In this document: piece after piece, positions 1-11,302 of the stretch
How positions within the stretch are numbered: position 1 is the stretch's first letter
How the letters are laid out: every line of letters starts with the position of its first letter
NCBI GenBank assembly: GCA_003254925.1
Contig: QANZ01002429.1
Location: 137,252 to 201,251, forward strand
From: Chamaecrista fasciculata
Lineage: Eukaryota > Streptophyta > Magnoliopsida > Fabales > Fabaceae
DNA: 64,000 bases
Direction of reading: 5' to 3'
Program-made: the position numbers and the translations under genes
Notes under the pieces: model-generated
Seen by the model: the letters and a program-made list of their open reading frames with translations, nothing else
Databases searched by the model: none
Told to the model about the DNA's origin: nothing

Positions 1-588
1 TTTGAAACCCTAAAGAAGTACCTAAACCCTTCCGCCTCATCACTGGGTACGGAGTATCCTGCACGTTTGTTTGTATAACAAAAACAAACAATCCATCATT
101 TGAAGAATAGAAATCACAGCTTAAATTAGAACGGATAGTACATATAGCTGGAATTAATGACAGAATCTGTCGTTTTTAAATAAAATCAATTGGTTTTCCT
201 TCATCCATCCATCATATTTCTCAATGTTGTCATTCGCCGCCTCCCGCACCAGGATTTTTTACAAATGAAAACCCTAGATATTTTAATTAACATTGTAGAA
301 CAGTAGAAGCAACTAATTGAAGGGGTTTCTGAACAAGAATCAGAATAAAAAGCGACGAGTGGGACGAAGACAAAGAAGCACAAGAGGAATGAAGCATTGG
401 TAAGTAAAGGAAATGGTTGAAGTTGAGATGAAGAAGGAACCTGGGGTAGAAGAATTTTTGTGCCAGAAACTATCCCACCAGTCAATCTCAGTGGTTCTGG
501 GTTCTATAGGAACAACGCTCAGCTGTCTGCTTTTCTTCAGTTTCTTGGCTCCCCTTTTACTCTTGTTTGATTTCTTCAGTGGTGCCAT
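1..588 (-). CDS. ALP1-like (domesticated Harbinger transposase), 5' part
   Basis: The window holds the N-terminus of a protein of the ALP1-like family, which descends from PIF/Harbinger transposases; Arabidopsis ALP1 works with Polycomb complexes in the nucleus. Exon 1 is 588..441, starting at an ATG that opens MAPLKKSNKSK, a lysine-rich head, followed by the family signature DWWDSFWHKNSSTPG. Intron 1 is 440..59 (GT-AG). Exon 2 begins at 58 and runs off the edge, reading YSVPSDEAEGFRYFFRVS, which is the conserved start of the transposase-derived domain. Phase fits (148 bp, one base carried over). The catalytic-domain region lies outside the window, so whether the protein keeps DDE residues cannot be judged. 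The reading frame is open in all visible sequence, so it looks like a live host gene. The family call rests on remembered homologues. Confidence 0.72.
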
Positions 589-1686
589 TGAAGCAAAGAG
601 CACGAACGATTCAGCCTTCTTCTGGAATCAAGTTTTATGCCATTCACAACTTCTATGCCTGTTCAATATTCATCGATGATGGGCCTCTTTCTGTTTCGGC
701 CTTGGGCTCGGGCTCTTTCTCCTATTCTTCTAATGGACCGGATAAATTAAAAATGATATCTCTGTACTGTTACTGTCCAACAACAACAAAAACTGAAATA
801 TTTTTAAAAAATATGAAAATGTTGGAGGAAACCTGCACAACTATGAAACATGGACACTTCATTTTGAAGGTGTGGTCGTACGTATCCGACACATATACGA
901 CACATATTCATAAATTTCAAAATATAAAATTAATTTTGCGACTTTACCATGACAAAAATAAAAAAATAATAACACAATAGATATTATAATTTTAAAGTTT
1001 TTATCAAAATTTATGGATTTTTAATTGTTTATATATATAAATATATGTCGTGTCGTGTCATGTAATTTTAAGACTTTGACCTGTTTATGTCCTTATCCGT
1101 GTCTATTAGTATCCATGCTTCATAGCAAAAATTAGATCCTCTGTAATTGCATTCTCCAAATTTCTCTGTATTTAGGCAAATTTAAGGGGCAAAACTGTCA
1201 CAATTTTTTCTAATCTCCTCTGCGTTTCACTTTTTGAGATGTTGAAATTTGCCAAAGAAATGTATGGTACCTCAATTAGAGAGGACTCCTTTCTTATACT
1301 TTTGTAAGTTTGTTATTACAATCTCTAATTATTAGTCAACACGTAATTAATAAGATTATTTTTTATATTCTTTTTATAATACGGTCGTCTTTAGTCTCTC
1401 TCTGCAAGGAATGGAATGCTTTTTAATGCCTTATAAGTTATAAGTTATAACTAGTGGTACGTTTTGGGTTAGATGTATGAAGATCATTGACATTGTTATA
1501 AGAAAATCTGATTCGATCATTATTAATCCTGGGCCTTCATTAATTACTTTCCACTTGACCAAGTGATACATATGACTTCAACAGCCTATGGCAGGAAATT
1601 TTCTTCCAACTCAAATTAAGCTGAAGAGTTGAGCAATTAATTATTACACCCATATTATATATACTACATTACTATATGTTTATGCC
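589..1686. other. Intergenic, ALP1-like 5' side to SULTR 3' side
   Basis: This holds the presumed promoter and leader of the ALP1-like gene and the 3' UTR of the transporter gene. Apart from one MITE at 841-1125 I see no coding sequence. Short open frames here show no recognisable protein. Confidence 0.6.
841..1125. mobile_element. MITE, GTGTCG-rich family, copy 1
   Basis: The ends are inverted: CTATGAAACATGGACAC on the left and ATCCATGCTTCATAG on the right. Inside each end are runs of GTGTCG/CGACAC steps, with an AT-rich middle. It aligns along most of its length with the copy at 48593-48938 and is more decayed. The superfamily is uncertain; target duplication is not clear at this copy. Confidence 0.6.
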
Positions 1687-4600
1687 TCACACATTGTTCA
1701 AACCCTCTGATTCATTATTTTCGGGGTTCGGTTTGCATGTATGAAGCATGAAGTTGCATGCTCCTACTGCCTCTTCTACTGTTACATGCATCCATTTCTC
1801 TCCTATTTCCTCTACGAACTTGGCTTTGTTCAGCTTCTTCATCACCTCACTTCCAGGATTCGCCAAAACAAGCTGTGCACATCAACAATATAAAATTACG
1901 TTAAATCAATTAAGCATTCTTCAGGCCAAAAAAGAAATGTTGAGTTATTACTTGTAGTCCTCTTCTGTCTGCAATCTTCTTGACCTCTTCAAGCATGCTT
2001 ATTCCACTTGTATCGATGTTGCCAACAGCTGCCAGTATACAAAGAGTTTTTAATTCTATTATAGTGATTAGCTGGTTCAATATTTTTTACCACAAGATCT
2101 CATGTTCACCAATCGCTTACCACTCATATCCAGTATAACATACTGCAAGTTTTTCTCCCCTGTACTTTTAATCCTGTCTTCCTCTTCATCAATCCACCTT
2201 GTGATCCTATCAACAGTAGAGACACCACTTTTTTGTTTAATTATTTTGTTGGAGATATATATAAATTAAAGACAAATCATAATTAAGATAATTTGGGTAC
2301 CTCTCTCTTAAATAGCTTGCATTAGCAAAATAAATGGGTGCATCAATCTCAAGGATTAGGATTCCAGGAACATGGTTTGCATTTGGGTATTGTTCAACAT
2401 TTCTGTATAACCCAGAATTCGGAATGTTTCCTAAAACAAATGTCCTCGGCCTCGCAACAAATAGAAGCAGCCTAAGTACAGATATTGCAACCTGCATGCA
2501 AGAAAATGCACAGAAATATATATATATAGCACATAATTAATTTCATGAAACTTATTTATAGCCCAAGGATGCTGAGTGATGGATAGATAGATAGATATAT
2601 ACCGCAATGACAAGGCCAATTTCAACACTGCCAAAGACGACGCCAATATAGGCACACATGCACACAAGGAAATCAAACTTGTCAATCTTATAGAGATGGA
2701 TGGCTGCTTCGTAATCTATAAGACCAAGCATGGCTGACACTATTATAGCTGATAGAACCACCAGGGGAGTGTAATGGAACAAGGGTGTCAGGAACAACAA
2801 TGTCAACATTACTGCTATTGCCATTACTATGTTTGATACTGCAGTCTTGCATCCTGCATTGAAGTTCACAGCTGAACGCGAAAATGGCCCTGAAACACAT
2901 CATTTTTTTTAATGCCAAATAAGTTAGTTAATTAGCACTCACCACTTGATTGATGAATATATATATATGACAAAATTGAGAAATGAATTACCTGTAGTGA
3001 GGTAGCAAGAGGTGAAAGAACCAACTATGTTCATGCTCCCAAAAGCTATCATCTCTTTGTTTCCATCAATATGGTAGTTCTTGTACATTGCAAAGCTTCT
3101 TCCTACTGCTATTCCTTCCTGATCATCATCATATCCATTCAGTTTTCAAGTTGATGTTTAGCAGAGTTAGGCCTCTGTCTCTCCCATAATGCTTTTAGGC
3201 ATTTGCGAGATTCAAAAATATGCTAATAGGCCGCAAAGCAATTAGTTGGTTAACATTTAACACGAACAGATAATACTAATAAATACTAAATAAGGAAGGT
3301 ATAAAAACAGTAGAGCAGCAAGTTGAGGAATTAATTAAGGGCATGTGATATAATAATATGATGTATAAAGGAAGGACAAAGTGGGGATTGAAGAGTATAT
3401 ATTGAGAAGTATATATGATAGTGATATATTATTTACATGGTTAATTTATTATTATTATTATATTAAAAGTAGAAGGTTGGCGTGTAGCATAGGCAATAAT
3501 TACGAAGGAGAAGAGAATTGAGAGATAGAGACTTACAGCCATGGCTATGATGCCAGTGACAATGCCAGTCTTAATAGCTGTGGTCATATAAGGGGCCTTA
3601 AATACCAGATCTGTAAGGGAACCCGGATTTAGTCCCTTCTTCAACTCTCCAATCTGTAATAATTAATTATGCATTTAATTAACACACCCAACTAAATTAA
3701 TTATCAATGATCTATAAATGACAACCACATCAAATGATATATCATGACATGATCATTAGAATGGCCTGTGTCGGCCCAATTATAAGATAAGAAATCAGAA
3801 CTAATCCAAAAGGAGCTAAGCAATAAGCATGCATGTGAGGCTGCCTGGACTGGTGTACTGTTATGATGTCACGTGTGTGAGTGTGTGGGTCAGCGTGTAA
3901 GAAAAGAAAACACAAAAAAAATTAAAGTACGAGGTGGATAATGGTGCTTAATTATAATTTATATTGCTTTGCTTACCACATCAACACCGTGCTTCTCCGC
4001 ATGAGTCACATAAACCAGAATGCTTCCCAATATAACTGACGTTAACGGTGCCATTGCTGATATCCAGAATAATTTTGGTTTTCGTTTGCTCTGCGTTTCG
4101 TTCATATCACATTCACAATTAATCAATTCATTCAAAACCCCAATTACTTCAGTTATCATGCATGTATTTTCGTTTAATATATATATCACATCCATGTACA
4201 ATTCATTTTTCTACTAAATCAAATTATATCTAAAAATAAGAATTTGATGTAACCAGCTGCGTAAGCGTATATCTTTTCCATGTCGAAATAGTACGCTATG
4301 ACTCCACAGCTTAAAGATTATTCTTTTGCTAGACTCCGAAGAAGATTCTATTTATACATATATGCTATAAATAAAATTAAAGTCGGTAATCTATCTGCTA
4401 TCTGGAATCAGAATGAATTCAGATATATATAGCTTTAGGAAAGCATATATTTAGTTTATCCCTTTCAATTAGATCCGATCCATGGATGCCTAATTCTCTG
4501 GAGAGGAAATAAATATTATATATAGGAAAGTTCGAGTCACATATCTAATTAATTAATTAATAATATTATAGATACTTTGTGACTGTGCACGTTCTATCTA

Positions 4601-7516
4601 ACAGTAAATTAAATTGGACTCCGATCCGGGGAATTTTTACAGAGTTCAAACTTTAAAGTAATATATATATATATATAATAAAGAGCAGGCTGATATTGAA
4701 ATTTCATTATACCAGAAACACCTATCAATATAATGTATAAAATTAAAGGGAAAAAAAACCATAAATGGGGTTGGATCTAATCCATTCGCATTTAATTGAT
4801 TAAAAGTCATATATGGTGCATATGAATTGCCCTTTTCGTCTGATTCCTTCTTTTTAAAATTATTTGTGAAGTTAGCGTACAAACTTTGCGTGGAAAAGAA
4901 AATAAAACGATTTCAAGAAAAGGCCGGCGATAATAAATTTGCGGGGTTTAGACATTTCAAGAACAATAGGGTATATATATATATAAAATTGNAAAATTAA
5001 AAAACAATATTTATTATACTTGAGTCATTGAGGGAAAAAAGTGTAGAGGTAGGTTTTTAATGTCAATAAATGCACTATCAAGGTCGTGCAGGTAATAAAG
5101 CCTATAAAATTGATAAAGCAGCACTTAATTATGTGATTCTTAATAAATGAGGCATAATGTCACTCACGAAGTATCTGGTGATAAGAAGGAAGAAAATGAA
5201 GCAGCATCCTAACACAGCGCTTTCCCACCTCCACTGCATTCAATAATAAATAAAACAAAGAATTTTATTAATTATAGTATATTATATTATATTATATTCT
5301 CTCCAATATATAATTAATAGTACCTGATGAGTTTGGCTAAAAACAGAGCGCATAACAGAGATAAGATCAGCTTCATGGGTGAAATGCTTAAGGCCAAGAA
5401 TGGATTTCAGCTGTTGCAGGCAAACCACTGTGGCTGCTCCTCCCATGAACCCTACTATTGTTGCATGTGACAGAAAATCCACTAAAAACCCAAGCCTGCA
5501 GTGAGCGTTCAACAGAGTGTGTATTTATTAATTAGTTTAGCAAAATTCTTCCTAAATATTTTATTAATGATAAGAATGAGATTGTTATTTAATTAAACTA
5601 TAAACTTTGCCACTGGGTATTTAATATATTATATATCTAACATGTGGGGACGGATCTAGTTCATCTATCTAATCCTTTAACCAGACAAATTAGCAAACGA
5701 CAAAACTCTCCCGCCCATATAGCCAACGTACTCAGAAAAAAATAAAATGTTGTCTTGCTTTTTCTGTTCATTCAAAATTGGGTAGCTACAGGGCTGCTAG
5801 AACGGAATTTTTCTTTTTTTGTATGAATTATGTGCATCTTTCTTTTATTCGTTTTGAGGATGTAGACAATAAAATAATCTCTTTTAAATTAGATAGAAGA
5901 AGTACAATAGCAACAAAGTTCTCACACAAAGTATTTAATAGCCATTCTCAAATTTCATACGTAATATACTTTTAGTTAAACAAAATCAACTTCCAACTAA
6001 ATTTTTAAAGAAAATAGAAAATACTCCGTCGATCACAATAATGTATAGATGAATTCAAATTTGAATTAATTAAGTTGTTTGTACATAATTGATTATTTTG
6101 ATGGTTAATTAGAGATGGGGTTAATGAAGGGAAGCTAAAGTGAAATGGGAGATTGTACCCAAAAAAAAAATGAAATGGGGGAAACTGTAATGAATATGTT
6201 TGGGAATGATGCAAAAATAGTGAAAAATGGGATTAATTAATTTATGGGTTATGCTAACAAGTGCCCTTAGAGTACTTATTAGGGATCATTAATCATGCTT
6301 TGAAAAAATATAAATATACCTTAAATTTCTCAAGTAGTAATTATTTATTGTTTCTTTAATTTTCTAAGATTAAAATGTCCTTTTCTTATATCTTTAATAT
6401 CTTTATTTATATTTTATTAATTTTTTAAATAAAAAAACATGTAACAACTGCACTTTTTATTTTCATTTTGTTTTGAGACAATTTCTTTTTTATTTTTTGT
6501 TTTTCTGTTTTATATATATATATATATATTAATACTGAAAAGTGGTTTATATTTGTGGCATTTTAATTATCCAAATTCATTTTTTATATTTCAATTTTTT
6601 TATTAAATATATAAAGTGTGTACTGTGTAGTGATGTTATATATACATATATTTTTTTAATTGAAAAATAAATGCCGTTAAATATAATATATAAAAAAAAT
6701 GAAGTGTCTCAACAAAATAAGAATAAAAGGTACAACTATTACATATTTATTATTTAAAAGCTTAATAAAATATAAATAAATATATTAAAGATATGAGAAA
6801 AGGGTATTTTTGTCTTAAAAAATTAAACAAACAATAACTCATTATTACTTGAGAAATTTGAGATATATTCATATTTTCAAAGCAGAATTAAGGCACTTGT
6901 TACCCTTAATTTAGAGATGAAAGTAAGGAGTGAAATAGGTAGGAAACGAAAGAAGTAGGGTAGGTAGGTACCTAAAGAGACCCAAAGAAGCCAGGAAAAG
7001 GCCGGCAAAGAAAGTGGCAGTGAAAGCAAGATGAAGAAAAAGCGTTGGGTTGTCAATGGGATTGACGGCAGTGCTCAACATTGAACTCATGAGAAGCGAT
7101 CCAACGGCCACCGTGCCGACAGCGAGATCCCTGGAGCTTCCCATGAGGGCATAAATCAACGGTGGTACGAAGCTCGAATACAGTCCCAGAATGGGAGGGA
7201 GGTTTGCCAGCTTGGCATAACTGATTCCCTGAGGAATTGCCAAGCTGGCAATGGTGATGCCAGAAATGAGATCGGATTTGAAGAATGAAAGAGTGTAGCG
7301 AGGAGCCCATTCTAATATGGGGAAGAAATAGCAAAGGCCAACCACTATTTTTCTACCGGCACCCGACTGCTTCTTGAAGTGTCTGAATGGGTCATCCGGA
7401 AACAGAGTCTCCTTTAAACAGTACTTGAGCGACTTCAGAAATGGCTGATTCCTTGGTATCCCCACTTTCATCCCTGAACCCGAAGGGTATCCACACTCCC
7501 TCACAGCATGCCCCAT
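1687..7516 (-). CDS. SULTR3;1: Sulfate transporter, SULTR3 group (SULTR3;1-like)
   Basis: Multi-pass SLC26/SulP anion transporter; Arabidopsis SULTR3 members move sulfate into plastids, and some group members carry other anions. Coding exons: 7516-6972, 5495-5324, 5233-5168, 4090-3977, 3653-3537, 3118-2992, 2889-2603, 2491-2301, 2206-2121, 2028-1952, 1872-1687. All junctions are GT-AG and phases close to 1968 bp, 655 aa, the usual family length. Visible landmarks are QPFLKSLK and FPDDPFR near the N-terminus, SLAIPQGISYAKLANLPPI in the first membrane helices, GFMGGAATVV, and EGIAVGRSFAM. A C-terminal STAS domain (about residues 510-640) includes the DTSGIS loop containing the conserved Thr/Ser. 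The C-terminus ends in NNV as in SULTR3;1. The ATG at 7516 is the only start in frame; a TTG lies 9 bp upstream. Intron 1 is 1.5 kb and holds a MITE. No break is seen. Assignment within SULTR3 is from memory of Arabidopsis sequence. Confidence 0.9.
6245..6905. mobile_element. Foldback MITE in SULTR intron 1
   Basis: The two ends are inverted copies of about 200 bp; each carries AACAAGTGCC near its edge and GCTTTGAAAA about 35 bp in. Both flanks read TTAATTTA (6237-6244 and 6906-6913), a possible 8-bp target duplication, which would suit a hAT-type MITE. It ends 66 bp from the exon 1 donor. No protein is encoded. Confidence 0.7.
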
Positions 7517-7890
7517 CTCAATCAACTAATAATAATGCTAAATTCACAGAGACAGAGAGAGAGAAATTAAAAGCTGATCGATGAGGGGGCCTTGTGCTCT
7601 TATTAATAAGTTATGAAGAATAATATGATATATCTATATATATGTGAGGCTCAATATATATAGGCCTACGCTACGTATGGACATGTTGTTTGTTATTTGA
7701 CGATTCGAGTGCGCCAACGAGGGACCCACCTCAATAACACACGATTTTGGAGTGAGAGGTCATAACTGATGGGAGAGGGAGGTATATCTGGTTCTTCATT
7801 TTTGTGATTGTGATTATACTATACATATACATAATCATATATTATATTAGGGGCTTTTTATACTATACATATACATAATCATATATTATA
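7517..7890. other. SULTR upstream region
   Basis: Presumed promoter and leader of the transporter gene. There is a purine-rich GA tract just above the ATG (7552-7563) and TATA-like AT runs near 7630-7660. A 22-bp-scale direct repeat (TATACTATACATATACATAATC) occurs near 7814 and 7859. No gene is seen. Confidence 0.4.
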
Positions 7891-8070
7891 CTAGTTGTTT
7901 TGTGTGCCCTAACGGGCACGTAAATATGTATGTAAAATAAATAAGGGACTAAATTGTTAACTTAGTAAAGAAAGAGAAACCAAATAGTAAATTTTCTCTT
8001 ATTTTTAATTTCATAGACTATAGTTTTAAACATGGACGACCAGAAAGGGGTGAAGTCATATAATATAAGA
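7891..8070 (-). mobile_element. Small Helitron-like element A, copy 1 (180 bp)
   Basis: Read on the minus strand it begins TCTTATATTATATG and ends CTAG. Ahead of the end is a hairpin made from CGTGCCCG and TTAGGGCAC. It sits between an A on its 5' side and a T on its 3' side, as Helitrons do. It carries no gene, so it is non-autonomous. A second copy of exactly the same length lies at 17267-17446. Confidence 0.7.
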
Positions 8071-8390
8071 TTAGGGGCTTTCTGTGCACAGAAATATGCA
8101 TGTAATGTTTGATTTGACATTTGTAGTTATTCGGTGACTAAGTAGTAAATTTCTATTATTCAAGGACTAAATTGTTAGAAGTGTGAAAATTAAAAGATCA
8201 AATAATAAGTTTTCACTTTCTTAAATTTCATCTACTACTTTCTCTCTCCCATTATCTATATATTCAGCCAATTATCAAGTTCCACATGTTTATTTTTTAT
8301 TTTTTTAATTTTTAATTTAATTATTTTTTACTAACCAAAAACACCCTCACACATGTAATATAGCATCACACATGTAATATAGTATAGATA
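8071..8390 (-). mobile_element. Helitron-like element B, copy 1
   Basis: This directly abuts element A. On the minus strand its 3' end reads GAAAGCCCCTAA (CTRR type) after a short GTGCAC hairpin. Its body aligns with 16966-17264 for about 300 bp. The 5' end lies near 8390 in ACATGTAATATAG repeats and is not exact. Confidence 0.5.
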
Positions 8391-9142
8391 TAGATATAGA
8401 TATTACATGCAATCCACCCAACTAGCCATCCCCTAACCTACTTTCTTAATTATACTATCTCATTCTCTCCCTTTCTTATTCATATCAATTTATCAATTCC
8501 TAATTATTTATCAAACACATATATATACAACTCAACTCAAACTCTCTGTCTCCCCCAACTCCGCCCTCTCATGTTTTTTTGTTCCCAGAAATTTATATAC
8601 TCATAATTAATACTTGTACATTATTCATTTATTTGACCAAACTCCACTAATATTGTTATTCTTAAAATGATAAAAACATTTTATTAAAAATTATACTTTT
8701 TTACTATTAATTTTTTTTGGTATAAGCGCAAGACTGTAGTATTTCAATTCAAATTACACTTAGGAATTATCATTAATTTCTTCTGAGACATAGAGATTAA
8801 CAAAATGAATTTTATCTCTATTAACAAAATATTTTTTATATGCATAACCCGTTTTCAATGTAAGATATCATATTTAAGAAATTTAATTATCTACTTAAAA
8901 TATCATGATAATTATTATTGGTATCCTATATATTTTATTAATTAACAATGCGTATATAATTTTAAGACAATAATTATCAAAACTCAAAATGCCATAAAAT
9001 AATAGAAATGGTTGACCAGGTTGTCATTCTAACAATTTGTTTAATTTATTTGGGGGGATGTTATAGTAGTTAATTATTAATTAGTATTCTTGCGATGTTT
9101 GTAATATGCATGTGTATATATACAACAAACATTTGTGGTTTA

Positions 9143-9402
9143 ATTTGTGGGTAAGTCTAAGATGCAAAGTTTGTTTCTTGACATGGGATGCAATTACTGA
9201 TGTGGCATAATTATAGCCATTGATATAATTTAATGCTGAAAAATAATAAAAAATAATAACTTTTTCAACCAATCAAAACTGTGTATGGAGTCATATCATA
9301 ACTAACTCTTGCACGTGTCATTATATTATTGGCTCGTAACCCATTGCATCCCATGTCAAGAATCAAACTTTGCATTATAGACTTACCCATTTGTGGAAGC
9401 AA
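9143..9402. repeat. Inverted repeat, about 50-bp arms
   Basis: The left arm (about 9143-9195) contains GGGTAAGTCTAAGATGCAAA and TTCTTGACATGGGATGCAAT. The right arm (about 9343-9402) is its reverse complement with a few changes. Roughly 145 bp of AT-rich DNA separates the arms. It is probably a MITE; no clear target duplication was found. Confidence 0.6.
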
Positions 9403-10489
9403 AATGCGGGAAGATAACGTGACCGTTGTCGACTGTGTTAGGGATATAAAATGTGGTCTCTCTGTGGTTCATTCCACCAGAACTTACGTTCTTTCAATAT
9501 ATCTTCCACCCGTCGAAATTCATTCCATTTCTTCTCCATTATCTTAATCCTAATTATGCTTCTTCTTCTTTTTCTGCCATCACTTTACTCACATGTAAGT
9601 ATAACTAATTAAGACTCCGTGTTCAAAACTTCAGAACTCCATTTATTTCGAGTGCCATCATTCAATATATAACCGAAAATCAAGTTTTATATCTATATAT
9701 ATATAATCATTTACGGAAATTCAACTGCGTGATTACATACTATTTGGTTTTGACCAAACAATCACGTACAACAGAAGATGATCTGGATTTTGATACTTGG
9801 ACGTTTGACAAGAAGGTACTTAAGTGCCAAACCTAAACTTCCCACTTCATCCTTATCAAAATGATTATGTTTTGAGCTCTATGCGTGATTATTAAAAATT
9901 ATTTCACGATCAATTAAAACTAAAAGTATAAATTTTAAGACAATTATCATAAAAATATCAATTACATATATTACTTTATATTATTCAATTTTTTATATAA
10001 TTCAATTATATTTGATATATATATATATTTATCTATTTATAATTATATATGTCTCAGGGTAGTCGATTAAAAATAAATTTCTAATATAATGTTAACAAAC
10101 TATATTGTAATCTTTAAAATAAAAGAGTTGGCATGTCGTATAATGCAACATTAATTGAGACTCAGAGAAATCATATCCATAATAATTTCTAAATTGATAT
10201 GGACGGTGGGTCAAACCTTAAACTGTTGATTTATACTAGGGCAATGCTAGTGTTATATAGATGTCAACACATCAACATCACATGAATGCAATAAATTTAG
10301 AGTAATTGTTTATAGTTTATACCTCATTTTCGTTCTTTCATATATTTCATGATGAATTTTATTAATATAAGCGCAACACATGTGAAAAAGTATAGAGCAC
10401 TATATATATCTAATACATAACTTGATGATCAGTTGTCTCTCTCACATGTTGTGGGATTGAAGCACATATTATATGCATAGATGGATTAA

Positions 10490-10915
10490 ACAAGACCTGT
10501 TTGAATCTCTTATTTAAAAACAATTCTTTAAAACAAATTTTAAATTTGTTTTTAAGAATCAGTTTTTGAAAACAAAAATTTAATGAAACCTATTTGATGA
10601 ACTAATTTTAAAAATTGTTGGTGCATGACTCCATAGATACTAGGAGAATTGCAACATTTGATAAATATTACCAAAATGCTATTAATAAAGACAATTTCAT
10701 GTGTCCTCCGCGTTTTTTTTTTGGAAAAACAGAATTAGAAACAGGTTTGAGCTGTTCTGATTGTTTTTTATTTTTAAGATAGCGATTTGTTTTTTGAGTT
10801 TTTAAATTTATTTAAGAAAACAATTGCATCAAACAGATTTTTTTGTTTTTTAATTTTTTAAAATTAAAAAAAAAAACTGTTTCCAATTAAAGATCCAAAT
10901 CAAACAAGTCCCAAG
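10490..10915. mobile_element. Foldback MITE
   Basis: The ends are inverted around ACCTGTTTGAATCTCTTATT on the left and AGATCCAAATCAAACAAGTCC on the right. Long A and T runs follow inside both ends. No coding content. Confidence 0.5.
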
Positions 10916-11302
10916 TTTGTAGAAAATCAGATGTGGCGCGTCATAACTGTCTATACAGACACTCACGCAAAAGTTCATCAGTTTTATCTCTTTAGTTCGT
11001 ACGAGCTCCTCTTTGTACTAGTTTTATTTTCATTAAATAAATTTAAGCATGTATGTAACAATTAAAACTGCTCTCAAATCATATATATATATTATGGGTG
11101 TGAATGTGCACTGTGACACTGACAATATCACGGGTATGTGAGAATTTTTCCATAAGACAAACGGAGGAACAGCCAATTCTTTTAACAATTTATAGTGATT
11201 CGCTATTAATTTTCCTGCACCCTGTCTCTGTTGTCTCCTTAGTGTACACTCATAAACTATATAAAATAAAATGAGTTTGAAGAATTAATAGCGAGAGGCT
11301 AC

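Larger units (their letters stand above)
8391..11302. other. Gene-free AT-rich stretch
   Basis: No open frame here resembles a protein. It holds an inverted-repeat element at 9143-9402 and a foldback element at 10490-10915. The rest is simple AT-rich sequence. Confidence 0.55.

Noticed and set aside
201-485. 94-codon minus-strand ORF
   Set aside because: It spans intron 1 of the ALP1-like gene in a different frame; exon 1 to exon 2 splicing explains the locus better.
567-980. 137-codon plus-strand ORF
   Set aside because: It runs over the ALP1-like leader and into a MITE; no family resemblance.
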